Source: DASUFI01 sp036274635 (GTDB lineage Bacteria > Planctomycetota > B15-G4). Taken from it: 24,115 nt of DNA. Each line of letters begins with the position of its first letter. Position 1 is the stretch's first letter. The position numbers were made by a program, and so were the translations under genes. Shown here piece after piece: positions 9,719-16,869 of the stretch. The notes under the pieces were generated by a model. The model was not told where the DNA came from, did not search any database, and worked only from the letters and a program-made list of their open reading frames with translations. Location of the stretch: the NCBI GenBank assembly GCA_036274635.1, contig DASUFI010000102.1, positions 1-24,115 of the forward strand. The letters run 5' to 3'.

Positions 9719-10786
9719 ATGCGCGTCCTGAGCTGGCTCACACCCGTGCTGGCCCTCGGCCTGCTGCTCGTGGCCCTCGCGGTCGGAGTGGGCACGCTGC
9801 TTGCGGTGGCGTGCGGCGCGGCCCTCATCGGGGCCGTCCTCGTCGCCGTGCACCATGCCGAGGTGGTTGCGCATCGGGTGGGCGAGCCTCTCGGCACGCT
9901 GATCCTGGCCCTGGCCGTCACGGCGATCGAAGCCGCCCTCATCCTCTCCATGATGATGGCGGGCGGAGAGCACATGGCCGTCCTGCCGCGCGATTCGATC
10001 TACGCGGCCGTGATGATCATCTGCACCGGCGTCGTGGGCCTCTGCATCCTGCTGGGCGGGCTGGCGCACCGCGAGCAGTCCTTCCGGGTCGAGGGAGCCG
10101 GCGCGGGCCTGGCCGCGCTCATGGTCATGGCGGCTCTGGTGCTCGTCCTTCCGACGTTCACGACGACCACGCCGCTCGGCACCTACAGCAGCTCGCAGCT
10201 CCTGTTCGTGGCCGTCAGCTCGGCCGTCCTCTGGGCCATCTTCATCTTCGTGCAGACGGTGCGGCACCGGGACTACTTCATCCCGGCGGCGGATGCCGCC
10301 AACCCCGACGCGCACGCCGTGCCGACGACGCGGCGCGAGGCCTGGATGAGCTTCGGCCTGCTCGTGATCTCCCTGGTGGCGGTCGTCGGGCTGGCCAAGA
10401 TGCTCTCGCCCACCATCGAGCACGCCGTCGAGGTGGCCGGCGCGCCCAAGGCCGTCGTCGGCGTCGTGATCGCGGGCCTGGTCCTGCTGCCGGAGACGTG
10501 GGCCGCGGTGCGCGCCGCGCGGGCGAACCGCCTCCAGAGCAGCATGAACCTCGCGGTCGGCTCCGCGCTCGCCTGCATCGGCCTCACGGTGCCCGTCGTG
10601 GTGCTGGCCTCGCAGCTCTTCGACCTGCCCCTCGTCCTCGGCCTGGCGCCCAAGGACGTCGCCATGCTCGCGCTCACCTTCCTGGTCAGCGCCGTCACCT
10701 TCGGGACGGGTCGCACCAACATCATGCAGGGGGCCGTGCACCTCGTGCTCTTCGCAGCCTTCCTGCTCCTGGCCTTCGTGCCGTGA
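9719..10786 (+). CDS. chaA: Calcium (sodium/potassium)/proton antiporter, ChaA family
   Basis: 355 residues, close to the 366 of E. coli ChaA. About 11 membrane helices are visible. The two CaCA-type repeats carry the key acidic motifs: first VVAHRVGEPLGTLILALAVT with E56 and then E71, and second GLVLLPETWAAVRAARANRL with E259, followed by SSMNLAVGSALACIGLTVPV. The C-terminus FGTGRTNIMQGAVHLVLFAA matches the E. coli ending closely. The protein would exchange cytoplasmic cations for periplasmic protons in the inner membrane, serving calcium, sodium or potassium and alkaline-pH tolerance. I chose ATG 9719 because the family alignment begins there; a GTG at 9680 would add 13 atypical residues. 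No strong ribosome site is seen. The gene is convergent with the phosphoesterase remnant that ends at 10836. Confidence 0.92.
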   Translation: MRVLSWLTPVLALGLLLVALAVGVGTLLAVACGAALIGAVLVAVHHAEVVAHRVGEPLGTLILALAVTAIEAALILSMMMAGGEHMAVLPRDSIYAAVMIICTGVVGLCILLGGLAHREQSFRVEGAGAGLAALMVMAALVLVLPTFTTTTPLGTYSSSQLLFVAVSSAVLWAIFIFVQTVRHRDYFIPAADAANPDAHAVPTTRREAWMSFGLLVISLVAVVGLAKMLSPTIEHAVEVAGAPKAVVGVVIAGLVLLPETWAAVRAARANRLQSSMNLAVGSALACIGLTVPVVVLASQLFDLPLVLGLAPKDVAMLALTFLVSAVTFGTGRTNIMQGAVHLVLFAAFLLLAFVP

Positions 10787-10835
10787 GCTGGACGCCTTCC
10801 GCCGGATTCCCGCCGCGTGGGAGTCCTGAGCGCCG

Positions 10836-11473
10836 TTAGAACGGCCACCCGAACTCGATCGCCAGCTGCATCAACGAGTCCCACTTGTCGCCGCCGGGCA
10901 GGCTGCCGGGGCAGATCCCTCCGAACGGACCGGCGGGCACGCTGTACTGCTTGGGCTTGCGATTCAGCGAGAAATCGAGCGCCAGCGCGAGGTTGTTCGC
11001 GGTGGCGTCGCGCTCGGTCAGCGGCGGAAGGCTCCAGCGCCACTCGATCATCCGCAGCACCGAGCAGTGCTCGAACTCGAGGTGCGACGGGTGCGCGGGC
11101 GCGAAGGGCGAGACGATCACGCACGGGACCCGGAAGCCGAGCCGGCCGTCGCGAGGCTGTCCCAGTTCGTCGGCAGCACGGACAGCGCCATGCTGTTGTC
11201 GAGGCGATCGGTCTGCGCGGCGTACTCGTAGACCCGGTTCGGGAAGGTCTCGGCCATGATCGAGGCGAAGTAGCGGTCGCACGTCGTCCAATCGCGGGCC
11301 GCGTTGCCGAGGAATTTCAGGTCGTTCTTCTTGTAGTAGCCGATCGAGAAGTCGTCGTTGTCGCCGGCGAGCAGCCAGCCGTCGCACGAGCCGTCATCGA
11401 ACTCGACGCGGCCGCCGTCATGGGAGTGATCGGGGTCGGTTCGGGTCTCGGCGAGAACACCGCCATCGCGCAC
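10836..11473 (-). pseudogene. Remnant of a phospholipase C-type phosphoesterase, 5' truncated, central part deleted, frame changed
   Basis: Two reading frames on the minus strand join into one family pattern. The upstream piece (about 11473 down to 11141) reads DPDHSHDGGRVEFDDG, then CDRYFASIMAETFPNRVYEY and LPTNWDSLATAG. The downstream piece (about 11146 to 10836) starts LGFRVPCVIVSPFAPAHPSH, then VLRMIEWRWSLPPLTERDAT, and ends at TAA 10836. Both match the alkaline phosphatase/phospholipase C family PF04185. The N-terminal 'MENRSFDH' start is missing. So is the central region that normally lies between 'WDRL' and 'LGFRVP', including the metal-binding YDEWGGFYDHV-type segment. The junction is near 11140. 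The product cannot be active. It lies just downstream of the trehalose synthase gene on the same strand. Confidence 0.82.
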
Positions 11474-11611
11474 GGGTTGCGAGTCAGCGCGTGCAGAGCG
11501 AGATCCCTGACCCCGGCGTCATGCCGTGGGATTGCGGTCGGCCGGAATGGTGACATCGCGTCCTCGACGTCTTCGACCAGGTGGCGCGCCCTCCTCGGCC
11601 GAGCGCCAGCT

Positions 11612-13486
11612 TCAGGTGGCGGCTCTGGGTTCCGGAGACTCGCGGCGGAGATGGGCCTCCAGCGATTCCGAGACTCGGCCCTGCTCGCGGAGGCGCGCGG
11701 CATCGTCGATCATCCTGCCCGCCCAGCGGTAGACGTTGAACTCCGACACGTGCTGCCGCATGGCGCGCATGCGGGCCCGCTGCTCGGCCGGCAACATCGA
11801 AAGCGCGGCCCGCATGGCCCCGGCGGTCTGCTCGGCGTCGTAGGGGTTGACGATCAGGGCCTGGGGCAGCTCGCCGGCCGCCCCCGTGAACTGGCTCAGG
11901 ATCAGCACGCCCCGCTCGTCCTCGCGGGCCGCCACGAACTCCTTGGCGACGAGGTTCATGCCATCGTGCAGGCTGCTCACGCAGCACAGGTCCGCAGCCC
12001 GGTAGAAGCGGAAGATCGCGGGCGGCTCGTGGTGTCCGCGGAGCAGCACGATGGGACTCCATCGCCCCCGGGCGAAGCGCCCATTCACGCGTTGGGCGGC
12101 GCGCACGACGACCTCGTTCAGCTCGCGGTAGGCCCCGAGGAGTGTCCGACTGGGCGCCGCGAGCTGGACGAACGTGAAGCGCCCGCGCCACTCCGGAGAC
12201 TTCTCGAGGAGCAGTTCGATCGCCGCGAACCGCTCCTCGATCCCCTTCGTGTAGTCCATGCGATCCACGCCGATCCCCAGGAGCGCGTCGGGAGCGAGCT
12301 TCAGCTCTTCGAAGACGGACGTTCGGCATCGGTCGGCTGAGGGAGCCTGAAGCGCCCAGCGGTTGGGCCACTCGACCGAGATCGGGTACGGACGGACGAG
12401 CGTCGCACGTCCCTGGTGCATGACGGCGTTGTTCGCCCGGTCGATGCGTGCTTCCAGGTACCGATCGACCGCGTCGAGGAAGTTGTTGCAGTGGGCCTGG
12501 GTGTGAAAGCCCAGGATGCTGCTGCCCAGCATGCCGGCGACGAGCTCCGCGGCCCACGGGCAGATGCCCAGACGCTCGGCGTTGGGCCACGGGATGTGCC
12601 AGAAGCTCAGGATCGTCGAGCGCGGCAGCAGCTCGCGGACGTGCCGTGGCGCCATCGCGAAGTGGTAGTCCTGCAGGAAGATGATCGGGTCGTCGCGACC
12701 TGCCTCCTCGCAGGCCGCCTCGGAGAAGCGGCGATTGACACGCTGGTACATCTCCCAGTCGTCGCGACGGAAGACCGGCCGCGTGTGGACGATGTGGCAC
12801 AGGGGCCACAGTCCCTCGTTGGCGAACCCGTAGTAGTACCCGCGCTCCTCCTCGGAGGAGAGCCAGATGCGCCGCAGCACGTACGCCTCCTCGCCTGGAG
12901 GCACCGGCACCCGATCCTGCGAATCGACGGTTTCGCGGTCCGCGCTGCCGCTGCCATGGGCGACCCACACGCCGGAGCAGGCACGCATGACCGGCTCGAG
13001 CGCCGAGACCATGCCGCTGGCGGGATGCCGGACACGGATCTCCCCGCTCGGCATGCGCTCGTGGAGGTAGGGTTCGCGGTTGGCGACGATCAGCACGCCT
13101 TCGCCCGCGAGCCGTTCGTGCAGCGTCCGTCGCAGGCGGCGCGCGGTCCACGGCTGGGGCACGACTCCCGGAGTCCCGTCGGCCAAGGTGTCGAGGTAGC
13201 TGCGGAACCCGGCGACCAGGGCCTGCGCCTCCGAGGACGCCGCGCGTCCCTGCAGCGCGGCGCGGAGCTCCTCGGACCAGGCCTGCCGCTCGGCCCGCGC
13301 GGCCCAGGCGACGAGCAAGCCGCAGAGCAGCGCGACGACGCCGGTCGCGAGCCAGAGGACCTGGGCGCTCGTGCCGGCCGAGCCCCCGTCCGCGGCCGGC
13401 TCGTGGCGGTTGGCGATCGCGTGGCCTGCCGCCAGGATCCCCACCAGCACGACCACGGCGACGGCCGCTCGCCGTCCCGCGCTCAC
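11612..13486 (-). CDS. otsA: Membrane-anchored trehalose-6-phosphate synthase (GT20)
   Basis: 624 residues, about 150 longer than E. coli OtsA (474) because of an N-terminal extension. Residues 6-23 and 42-61 are membrane helices, followed by a helical linker to about 125. The GT20 domain has VLIVANREPYLHER (131-144), LQDYHFAMAP (271-280), SFWHIPWPNAERL, GVDRMDYTKGIEERF (406-420) and SLHDGMNLVAKEFVAA (505-520), then ILSQFTGAAGEL and NPYD. These are the donor and acceptor motifs of the family. The reaction is UDP-glucose plus glucose-6-phosphate to trehalose-6-phosphate. GTG at 13484-13486 is chosen as start because GGAGG lies 7 nt upstream; GTG codons at 13507 and 13504 are in frame but lack a site. 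The MarR gene ends 31 nt upstream on the same strand. No trehalose-phosphate phosphatase domain or gene is in the window. Confidence 0.9.
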   Translation of the reverse strand: MSAGRRAAVAVVVLVGILAAGHAIANRHEPAADGGSAGTSAQVLWLATGVVALLCGLLVAWAARAERQAWSEELRAALQGRAASSEAQALVAGFRSYLDTLADGTPGVVPQPWTARRLRRTLHERLAGEGVLIVANREPYLHERMPSGEIRVRHPASGMVSALEPVMRACSGVWVAHGSGSADRETVDSQDRVPVPPGEEAYVLRRIWLSSEEERGYYYGFANEGLWPLCHIVHTRPVFRRDDWEMYQRVNRRFSEAACEEAGRDDPIIFLQDYHFAMAPRHVRELLPRSTILSFWHIPWPNAERLGICPWAAELVAGMLGSSILGFHTQAHCNNFLDAVDRYLEARIDRANNAVMHQGRATLVRPYPISVEWPNRWALQAPSADRCRTSVFEELKLAPDALLGIGVDRMDYTKGIEERFAAIELLLEKSPEWRGRFTFVQLAAPSRTLLGAYRELNEVVVRAAQRVNGRFARGRWSPIVLLRGHHEPPAIFRFYRAADLCCVSSLHDGMNLVAKEFVAAREDERGVLILSQFTGAAGELPQALIVNPYDAEQTAGAMRAALSMLPAEQRARMRAMRQHVSEFNVYRWAGRMIDDAARLREQGRVSESLEAHLRRESPEPRAAT

Positions 13487-13517
13487 GCGCCCGCCTCCGC
13501 GCACCACCGGCCCCGTC

Positions 13518-14051
13518 TCACGGGTTGCCCACGTCAGGCGTCAGCCCCGCGGCGATCACGGCCAGCACGCGCGACGCGGTCGACAGGCTCCCGGCCGGCA
13601 CACGGGCCAGCGTCCGTCGCATCGCAGCCTCGAGCGTCCCCGTCTCGAGGCGGTCGACTCGGCGGCCAGCCGCCGTGAGCGTCAGGATGACCCGTCGTCG
13701 GTCGTTCGGGTCGACCACGCTGCTGAGCATGCCGCGCCGCGTGAGCCGATCGAGCGCGCCCGTGAGGCTGCTGGGATGGCGGCGAAGGAGACGCGCCAGC
13801 TGCCCGGCGGAGATCTCGGGACGTCGTCCAACCATTCGCAGGATGAGTCGTTCGGGACCTGTCACGCCCAGCTTCGAGTGCATCTCGGCCGAGACCGTCC
13901 GCATGCCTCGGTCGATGGACCACAGCAGCTGCATGAAGGCCAGCACCGGATCGAGATCACCCTCTGGAGACCCGGTCGTTGGATGGCGAGGGGTGCGCTG
14001 CGTGGAGCGTCGCGCCGTTGTCCTGGCCTGGGTCATCCTCGCCGCATCCAT
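13518..14051 (-). CDS. MarR-family transcriptional regulator
   Basis: 177 residues. After a basic 30-residue tail the MarR fold is clear: a dimerisation helix (DPVLAFMQLLWSIDRGM, 34-50), then LGVTGPERLILRMVG (61-75), recognition helices (ISAGQLARLLRRHPSSLTGALDRLTRRGML, 80-109), and the wing with the diagnostic DPNDRRRVILTLTAAGR (114-130). The second ATG, five codons on, is an alternative start; neither has a good ribosome site. The protein probably controls its own operon with the trehalose-phosphate synthase gene 31 nt downstream. The 26-bp palindrome at 14135-14160, 84-109 nt before the start codon, is its most likely operator. MarR proteins usually lose DNA binding on contact with phenolic or other small ligands or on oxidation; the signal here is unknown. 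Confidence 0.9.
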   Translation of the reverse strand: MDAARMTQARTTARRSTQRTPRHPTTGSPEGDLDPVLAFMQLLWSIDRGMRTVSAEMHSKLGVTGPERLILRMVGRRPEISAGQLARLLRRHPSSLTGALDRLTRRGMLSSVVDPNDRRRVILTLTAAGRRVDRLETGTLEAAMRRTLARVPAGSLSTASRVLAVIAAGLTPDVGNP

Positions 14052-14134
14052 GCTGGTGCAGGTCTGGTCGATCGCCGCGTCGGTGATCGGCGCGGCCGCT
14101 TCCGGACCGAAGTCGAGCTTGCACTCTAGGCGCG

Positions 14135-14160
14135 CAAATTGTTTGATGTCAAACGATTTG
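14135..14160. promoter_or_regulatory. 26-bp palindrome, likely MarR operator
   Basis: The arms CAAATTGTTTGA (14135-14146) and TCAAACGATTTG (14149-14160) are inverted copies with one mismatch around a central TG. The core TTTGATGTCAAA has the form of known MarR boxes (TTTGATATCAAA-like). The site is strikingly AT-rich for this window. It lies upstream of the MarR gene and also faces the chloride channel remnant on the other side, so it may once have controlled both directions. Confidence 0.75.
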
Positions 14161-14502
14161 CTCCGCCTGCCCGACGCGCAGCCGACGCAGGCATTCCCTG
14201 GCAGGTCAGCCCGTCCGACGATGGCTCGAACTCCCGCCGTCGCTGCTGCCGGCCTCTGGCCGCAATCTCCCGCTGGATCGACATGCCGTGGCCGAGCCGG
14301 ACTCCGTCGATGGTCGCGCGGGCGACGGCAAGAGCCCCCCGTGCACAGAGCACACGGCCCTGCTCATCAGCACCCTCAAGCGGGGGTCGCTCGAGGTCCG
14401 GCCGCCCCTATCGGCGCCTCGAGGCAGCCCGTCAGGCGCCCGACGCCGGCCATCACGTCGATGAGCAGCCAGGCCACGAGTCCGAAAACGCCCTCGTGGG
14501 CC

Positions 14503-14730
14503 GAGAGCAAGTCGATACTGGCCACGGCGATCACGCTCGAGACCGGTGGGAGTGGTGGCATCGTCACCCCGATCGTCTTCCTTGGGGCGACGTCCTGATG
14601 GTCGGCCATCGGAGCGTGTACGCCAGCCAGCGGCTCGTCATCTCCAAGTCTGGGGAACTCGAGTTGGACCTCGATGTCCCCGTCGGCGATGTGCGACGCT
14701 CGGGCCTCCGCGTCCGCAAGGGCTCGCTGA
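14503..14730 (+). pseudogene. Remnant of a ClC-family chloride channel, internal deletion and frame change
   Basis: In one frame 14503-14595 reads ESKSILATAITLETGGSGG followed by IVTPIVFLGATS and then a stop. This is the ClC segment around the anion-binding G-x-F/V-x-P motif, usually written GGSGGIVTPIFFIGATAG. A different frame then continues from 14586 as GDVLMVGHRSVYASQRLVIS, which resembles the stretch just after the last membrane helix in ClC proteins (LMTGHRSVYPSQ). The 60-90 residues normally between the two are missing, so the junction near 14586-14598 is a deletion with a frame change. I see no recognisable N-terminal ClC sequence in 14161-14500; that stretch holds no gene I can support. 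A minus-strand frame at 14376-14846 is open only as an antisense shadow. Confidence 0.65.
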
Positions 14731-14769
14731 CCGGGTGCCGCGATTCCGACGCCCTCCATAGCCACGCCC

Positions 14770-15189
14770 ATGGATCCAACCGATCGCCCTGAGCCACCCG
14801 CGATTCCGGACACCGTGCAAGAGTTGCTGCGCACGCGCGTCCACAATTTCGAGGCACTCGAAGTCCTGATTCTCGCGAGCGGCGACCCGAAGCGGGCCTG
14901 GACGCCGGCTGAAGCGGCGACCGCGCTCCGATGGGCCCTGGAGCCGGCCGCGCAGGCTTTCCAACGGTTGCAGGCCAGCGGGCTGCTGCGGTCGCCCTCG
15001 CCCGACAGCTATCGCTTCGAGCCGTCGACGCCGGCGGTCGGCGAGGCTGTCTCCGAGCTGCGCCGATGCTACGCGGCGGACCGGCTGGCCATCCTCAAGT
15101 TCATGAACAGCCTGTCGCTCGAGCAGATGCGCAACGCGATGCTCAGGACCCTTGCCGAGGCCTTCCGTCTCAGGAGGCGCGAGCCGTGA
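14770..15189 (+). CDS. Small winged-helix-like cytoplasmic protein, first gene of a coupled trio
   Basis: 139 residues, no membrane segment. Residues 20-85 have a winged-helix feel: ALEVLILASGDPKRAWTPAE, then a helix pair AATALRWALEPAAQAFQRLQ, then GLLR and a short strand YRFEP. The tail (90-139) is helical, with LRRCYAADRLAILKFMNSLS and AEAFRLRRR. I know similar unnamed proteins encoded next to DUF5985 membrane proteins. The ATG at 14770 has no ribosome site and follows the chloride channel remnant, so transcription may start close by. The stop overlaps the next gene, whose ribosome site AGGAGG (15172-15177) lies inside this gene. Function unknown; it may be a regulator of, or adaptor for, the two small membrane proteins. 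Confidence 0.75.
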   Translation: MDPTDRPEPPAIPDTVQELLRTRVHNFEALEVLILASGDPKRAWTPAEAATALRWALEPAAQAFQRLQASGLLRSPSPDSYRFEPSTPAVGEAVSELRRCYAADRLAILKFMNSLSLEQMRNAMLRTLAEAFRLRRREP

Positions 15190-15446
15190 TGCCAGCGACG
15201 ATCTACGTGCTCTGCGCGCTGACGAGCCTGGCGTGTTCGGGGCTGCTGGTTCGTGACTACCGACGCGTGCGCGTGCGCCTGCTCCTGTGGTTGAGCCTGG
15301 CCTTCGTCGGCCTCGCCATCAACAACGTCCTGCTCGTGGCGGACCTCGTCCTCTTCCCCGAGGTCGACCTGTCGATCTGGCGATGCGCGGCAGCGCTCGC
15401 CGGTCTGCTCGTCCTGATCGGCGGATTGATCCGGGAGGAAGGCTGA
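15186..15446 (+). CDS. Small three-helix membrane protein (DUF5985-like), second of trio
   Basis: 86 residues from GTG 15186, or 85 from ATG 15189. The GTG is preferred because AGGAGG at 15172-15177 lies 8 nt upstream of it and 11 nt upstream of the ATG. Three hydrophobic helices (about 3-21, 30-52 and 63-82) alternate with a basic loop RDYRRVRVRL and an acidic one FPEVD. The start overlaps the stop of the preceding gene and the stop is one base from the next start, so the three genes should be translated together. The protein is similar in size and layout to its downstream neighbour, suggesting an old duplication and perhaps a hetero-oligomer. Family assignment to DUF5985 is by recall of its layout. 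No function is known. Confidence 0.78.
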   Translation: MMPATIYVLCALTSLACSGLLVRDYRRVRVRLLLWLSLAFVGLAINNVLLVADLVLFPEVDLSIWRCAAALAGLLVLIGGLIREEG

Positions 15447-15447
15447 G

Positions 15448-15705
15448 ATGCTGCGCGAGTTCCTGTGGGGCGCCCTGACGATGGCCGCGCTCGTGGCCGG
15501 TCTGCACTTCGCGCGCTTCTTCTCCCGCACCCGGGAGCGGCTGTTCCTCGCCCTCGCAGCGACCTTCTGGATCCTGGCCCTCAACTGGACCCTGCTGGCC
15601 GTGCTGGATCCCGACGACGAGAGCCGCCACTACGTGATGCTCGTGCGCCTACTGGCCTTCGTCGTCCTCATCGCCGGCATCGTGGACAAGAATCGGCGCC
15701 GCTGA
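15448..15705 (+). CDS. Small three-helix membrane protein (DUF5985), third of trio
   Basis: 85 residues: MLREFLWGALTMAALVAGLH, then ARFFSRTRERLFLALAATFW, then ILALNWTLLAVLDPDDESRH and a last helix ending IVDKNRRR. Three membrane helices lie at about 4-22, 31-52 and 61-81. The FWRRTRDRLF-like loop and the FWxLALNW motif are typical of DUF5985 proteins. GGGAGGAA (15433-15440) lies 7 nt before the ATG, and the preceding stop is one base away. The gene converges with arsR, whose stop is 86 nt further right. Function unknown. Confidence 0.82.
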   Translation: MLREFLWGALTMAALVAGLHFARFFSRTRERLFLALAATFWILALNWTLLAVLDPDDESRHYVMLVRLLAFVVLIAGIVDKNRRR

Positions 15706-15790
15706 ATCCAGTCCGCCCAGCACCGCGCCCAGCCCTCCGGGAGCACCGCGAGCTTCGGGTGCGGGGCGGGGCTCGGCCCGGGATCCGTGG

Positions 15791-16213
15791 TCATGAGCAG
15801 CAGGGCGCCGCCCGGCGAGCCGTGCGCGACCGGGCCGGGGGCCGGCAGGGTGCATGAAGCGGGCAGCAGCCGCCGGCCTCTCGCAGCCGCTCGGCTCGCA
15901 CGCGGTCCCTGGCGAGCTCGGGGACCTCGCGGAAGCAGCACGCCAGGCACTCGATCAGCTTGGCGTGAAAGGGCGCGGCGGGCCTCGCCAGCGCGTAGAA
16001 GACCCAGAGTCCCTCCTTGCGGGTCGCCACCAGCCCGGCGCGACGCAGGTGCGCAAGGTGGCGCGAAGCGGTGGGCTGCGGCACGCGGAGGAGCTGCACG
16101 AGGTCGCCGACGCACAGGTCGCCGTCGTGGAGCAGGTTCAGGATGCGGAGACGCGTGGGGTCCGCGAAGGCCGCCAGGAGTCCGCTGGGCGAGGTCGCTG
16201 TCTTCCTCGGCAT
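15791..16213 (-). CDS. arsR: ArsR-family metalloid-responsive repressor
   Basis: 140 residues from the ATG at 16211-16213. An upstream extension of 20 codons would run through the operator and is not used. The winged helix is standard: LLAAFADPTRLRILNLLHDG (12-31), DLCVGDLVQLLRVPQPTASR (32-51), then HLAHLRRAGLVATRKEGLWV (52-71) and FYAL. Only C34 is present in the classic ELCVCDL position. Other cysteines sit in the C-terminal part (C89, C92, C93 in IECLACCFREVPE; C116/C117; C123; C138/C139), so the inducer site may be built there as in other atypical ArsR proteins. The gene is divergent from arsI with a 53-nt gap holding an inverted repeat. It should repress both genes until arsenite or an organoarsenical binds. 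Confidence 0.9.
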   Translation of the reverse strand: MPRKTATSPSGLLAAFADPTRLRILNLLHDGDLCVGDLVQLLRVPQPTASRHLAHLRRAGLVATRKEGLWVFYALARPAAPFHAKLIECLACCFREVPELARDRVRAERLREAGGCCPLHAPCRPPARSRTARRAAPCCS

Positions 16214-16221
16214 GCCTGGAC

Positions 16222-16243
16222 TATATCCGCTTGTGCGAATACA
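16222..16243. promoter_or_regulatory. Likely ArsR operator between arsR and arsI
   Basis: TATATCCGC (16222-16230) and GCGAATACA (16235-16243) form an inverted repeat, 7 of 9 positions symmetric, around TTGT. AT-rich ends with a CG-containing centre are usual for ArsR/SmtB sites. It lies 8 nt before the arsR start and 24 nt before arsI, so bound repressor would block both promoters. Confidence 0.7.
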
Positions 16244-16266
16244 CTTCAAGGAGCCCCGGAGGTCCC

Positions 16267-16725
16267 ATGTCATCTCGCGCCGCCCGTATCCATCTCTCGC
16301 TGCGAGTGCACCCCGAGCGCGTGCCTGCCCTCGTCGCCTTCTATTCCACGCTCTTCGGAGTCGGTCCGCGGAAGCGCCACGACGACTACGTCCAGTTCGA
16401 TCTCGATGAGCCTCCGCTGAACCTCACCCTGACCCCGAGCGCGACGGCGCGCAGGGGCGAGGTGGACCATCTCGGCATCCAGGTCTTCTCCGAGGCGGCG
16501 CTGCTCGTCTTCCGCCGCCGGCTCGGGGACGCCGGGCTGGTGGTCCGGGACGAGGCCGGAACGGAGTGCTGCTACGCGCGTCAGGACAAATTCTGGCTGA
16601 CGGATCCGGAGGGCCGCGAGGTCGAGGTGTTCCACAAGCTGGCTGACATCCAGACGCACGGCGGCGGGACGCCGACGCCTGCCCCCTCGGCCTGCTGCGC
16701 TCCGGATGGCTGCGCGGACGGATGA
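16267..16725 (+). CDS. arsI: ArsI-type C-As lyase (glyoxalase/VOC superfamily)
   Basis: 152 residues. The fold begins RIHLSLRVHPERVPALVAFY and continues with GEVDHLGIQVFS, where H68 is a probable metal ligand. The vicinal cysteine pair C101-C102 in TECCYARQDKFWLTDPEG is the arsenic-binding signature of ArsI. A glutamate in REVEVFHKL (E118 or E120) would complete the iron site. ArsI uses Fe(II) and oxygen to break the carbon-arsenic bond of trivalent methyl- or aromatic arsenicals. The C-terminal tail SACCAPDGC adds three cysteines that may hand over As(III). A GGAGG sequence at 16258-16262 and AAGGAG just upstream serve the ATG. Divergence from arsR and the shared operator support the role. 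A cadmium-inducible CadI-like relative is the main alternative. Confidence 0.88.
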   Translation: MSSRAARIHLSLRVHPERVPALVAFYSTLFGVGPRKRHDDYVQFDLDEPPLNLTLTPSATARRGEVDHLGIQVFSEAALLVFRRRLGDAGLVVRDEAGTECCYARQDKFWLTDPEGREVEVFHKLADIQTHGGGTPTPAPSACCAPDGCADG

Positions 16726-16869
16726 CGGCGGCAAGATCCGAGCCCGCGTCACACGTCGCCGCTCCCGGCTTCCTCGCGCGACTGGGCGCGGAGGGGCTGG
16801 CCATCGCGTTTCCGGGGTCGCGCGGCGCAGTGCTACGCTCCGCGCCGCCTCACCGGAGCCGCGCGCCGC

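Noticed and set aside
11484..13151. Second minus-strand frame over the trehalose synthase gene (555 codons)
   Set aside because: Frame-shifted shadow without family motifs; the other frame has all GT20 motifs.
14376..14846. Minus-strand open frame of 156 codons with a hydrophobic stretch
   Set aside because: It is antisense to the ClC remnant, whose plus-strand motifs are specific, and it overlaps the start of the winged-helix gene. I recognise no family in it.
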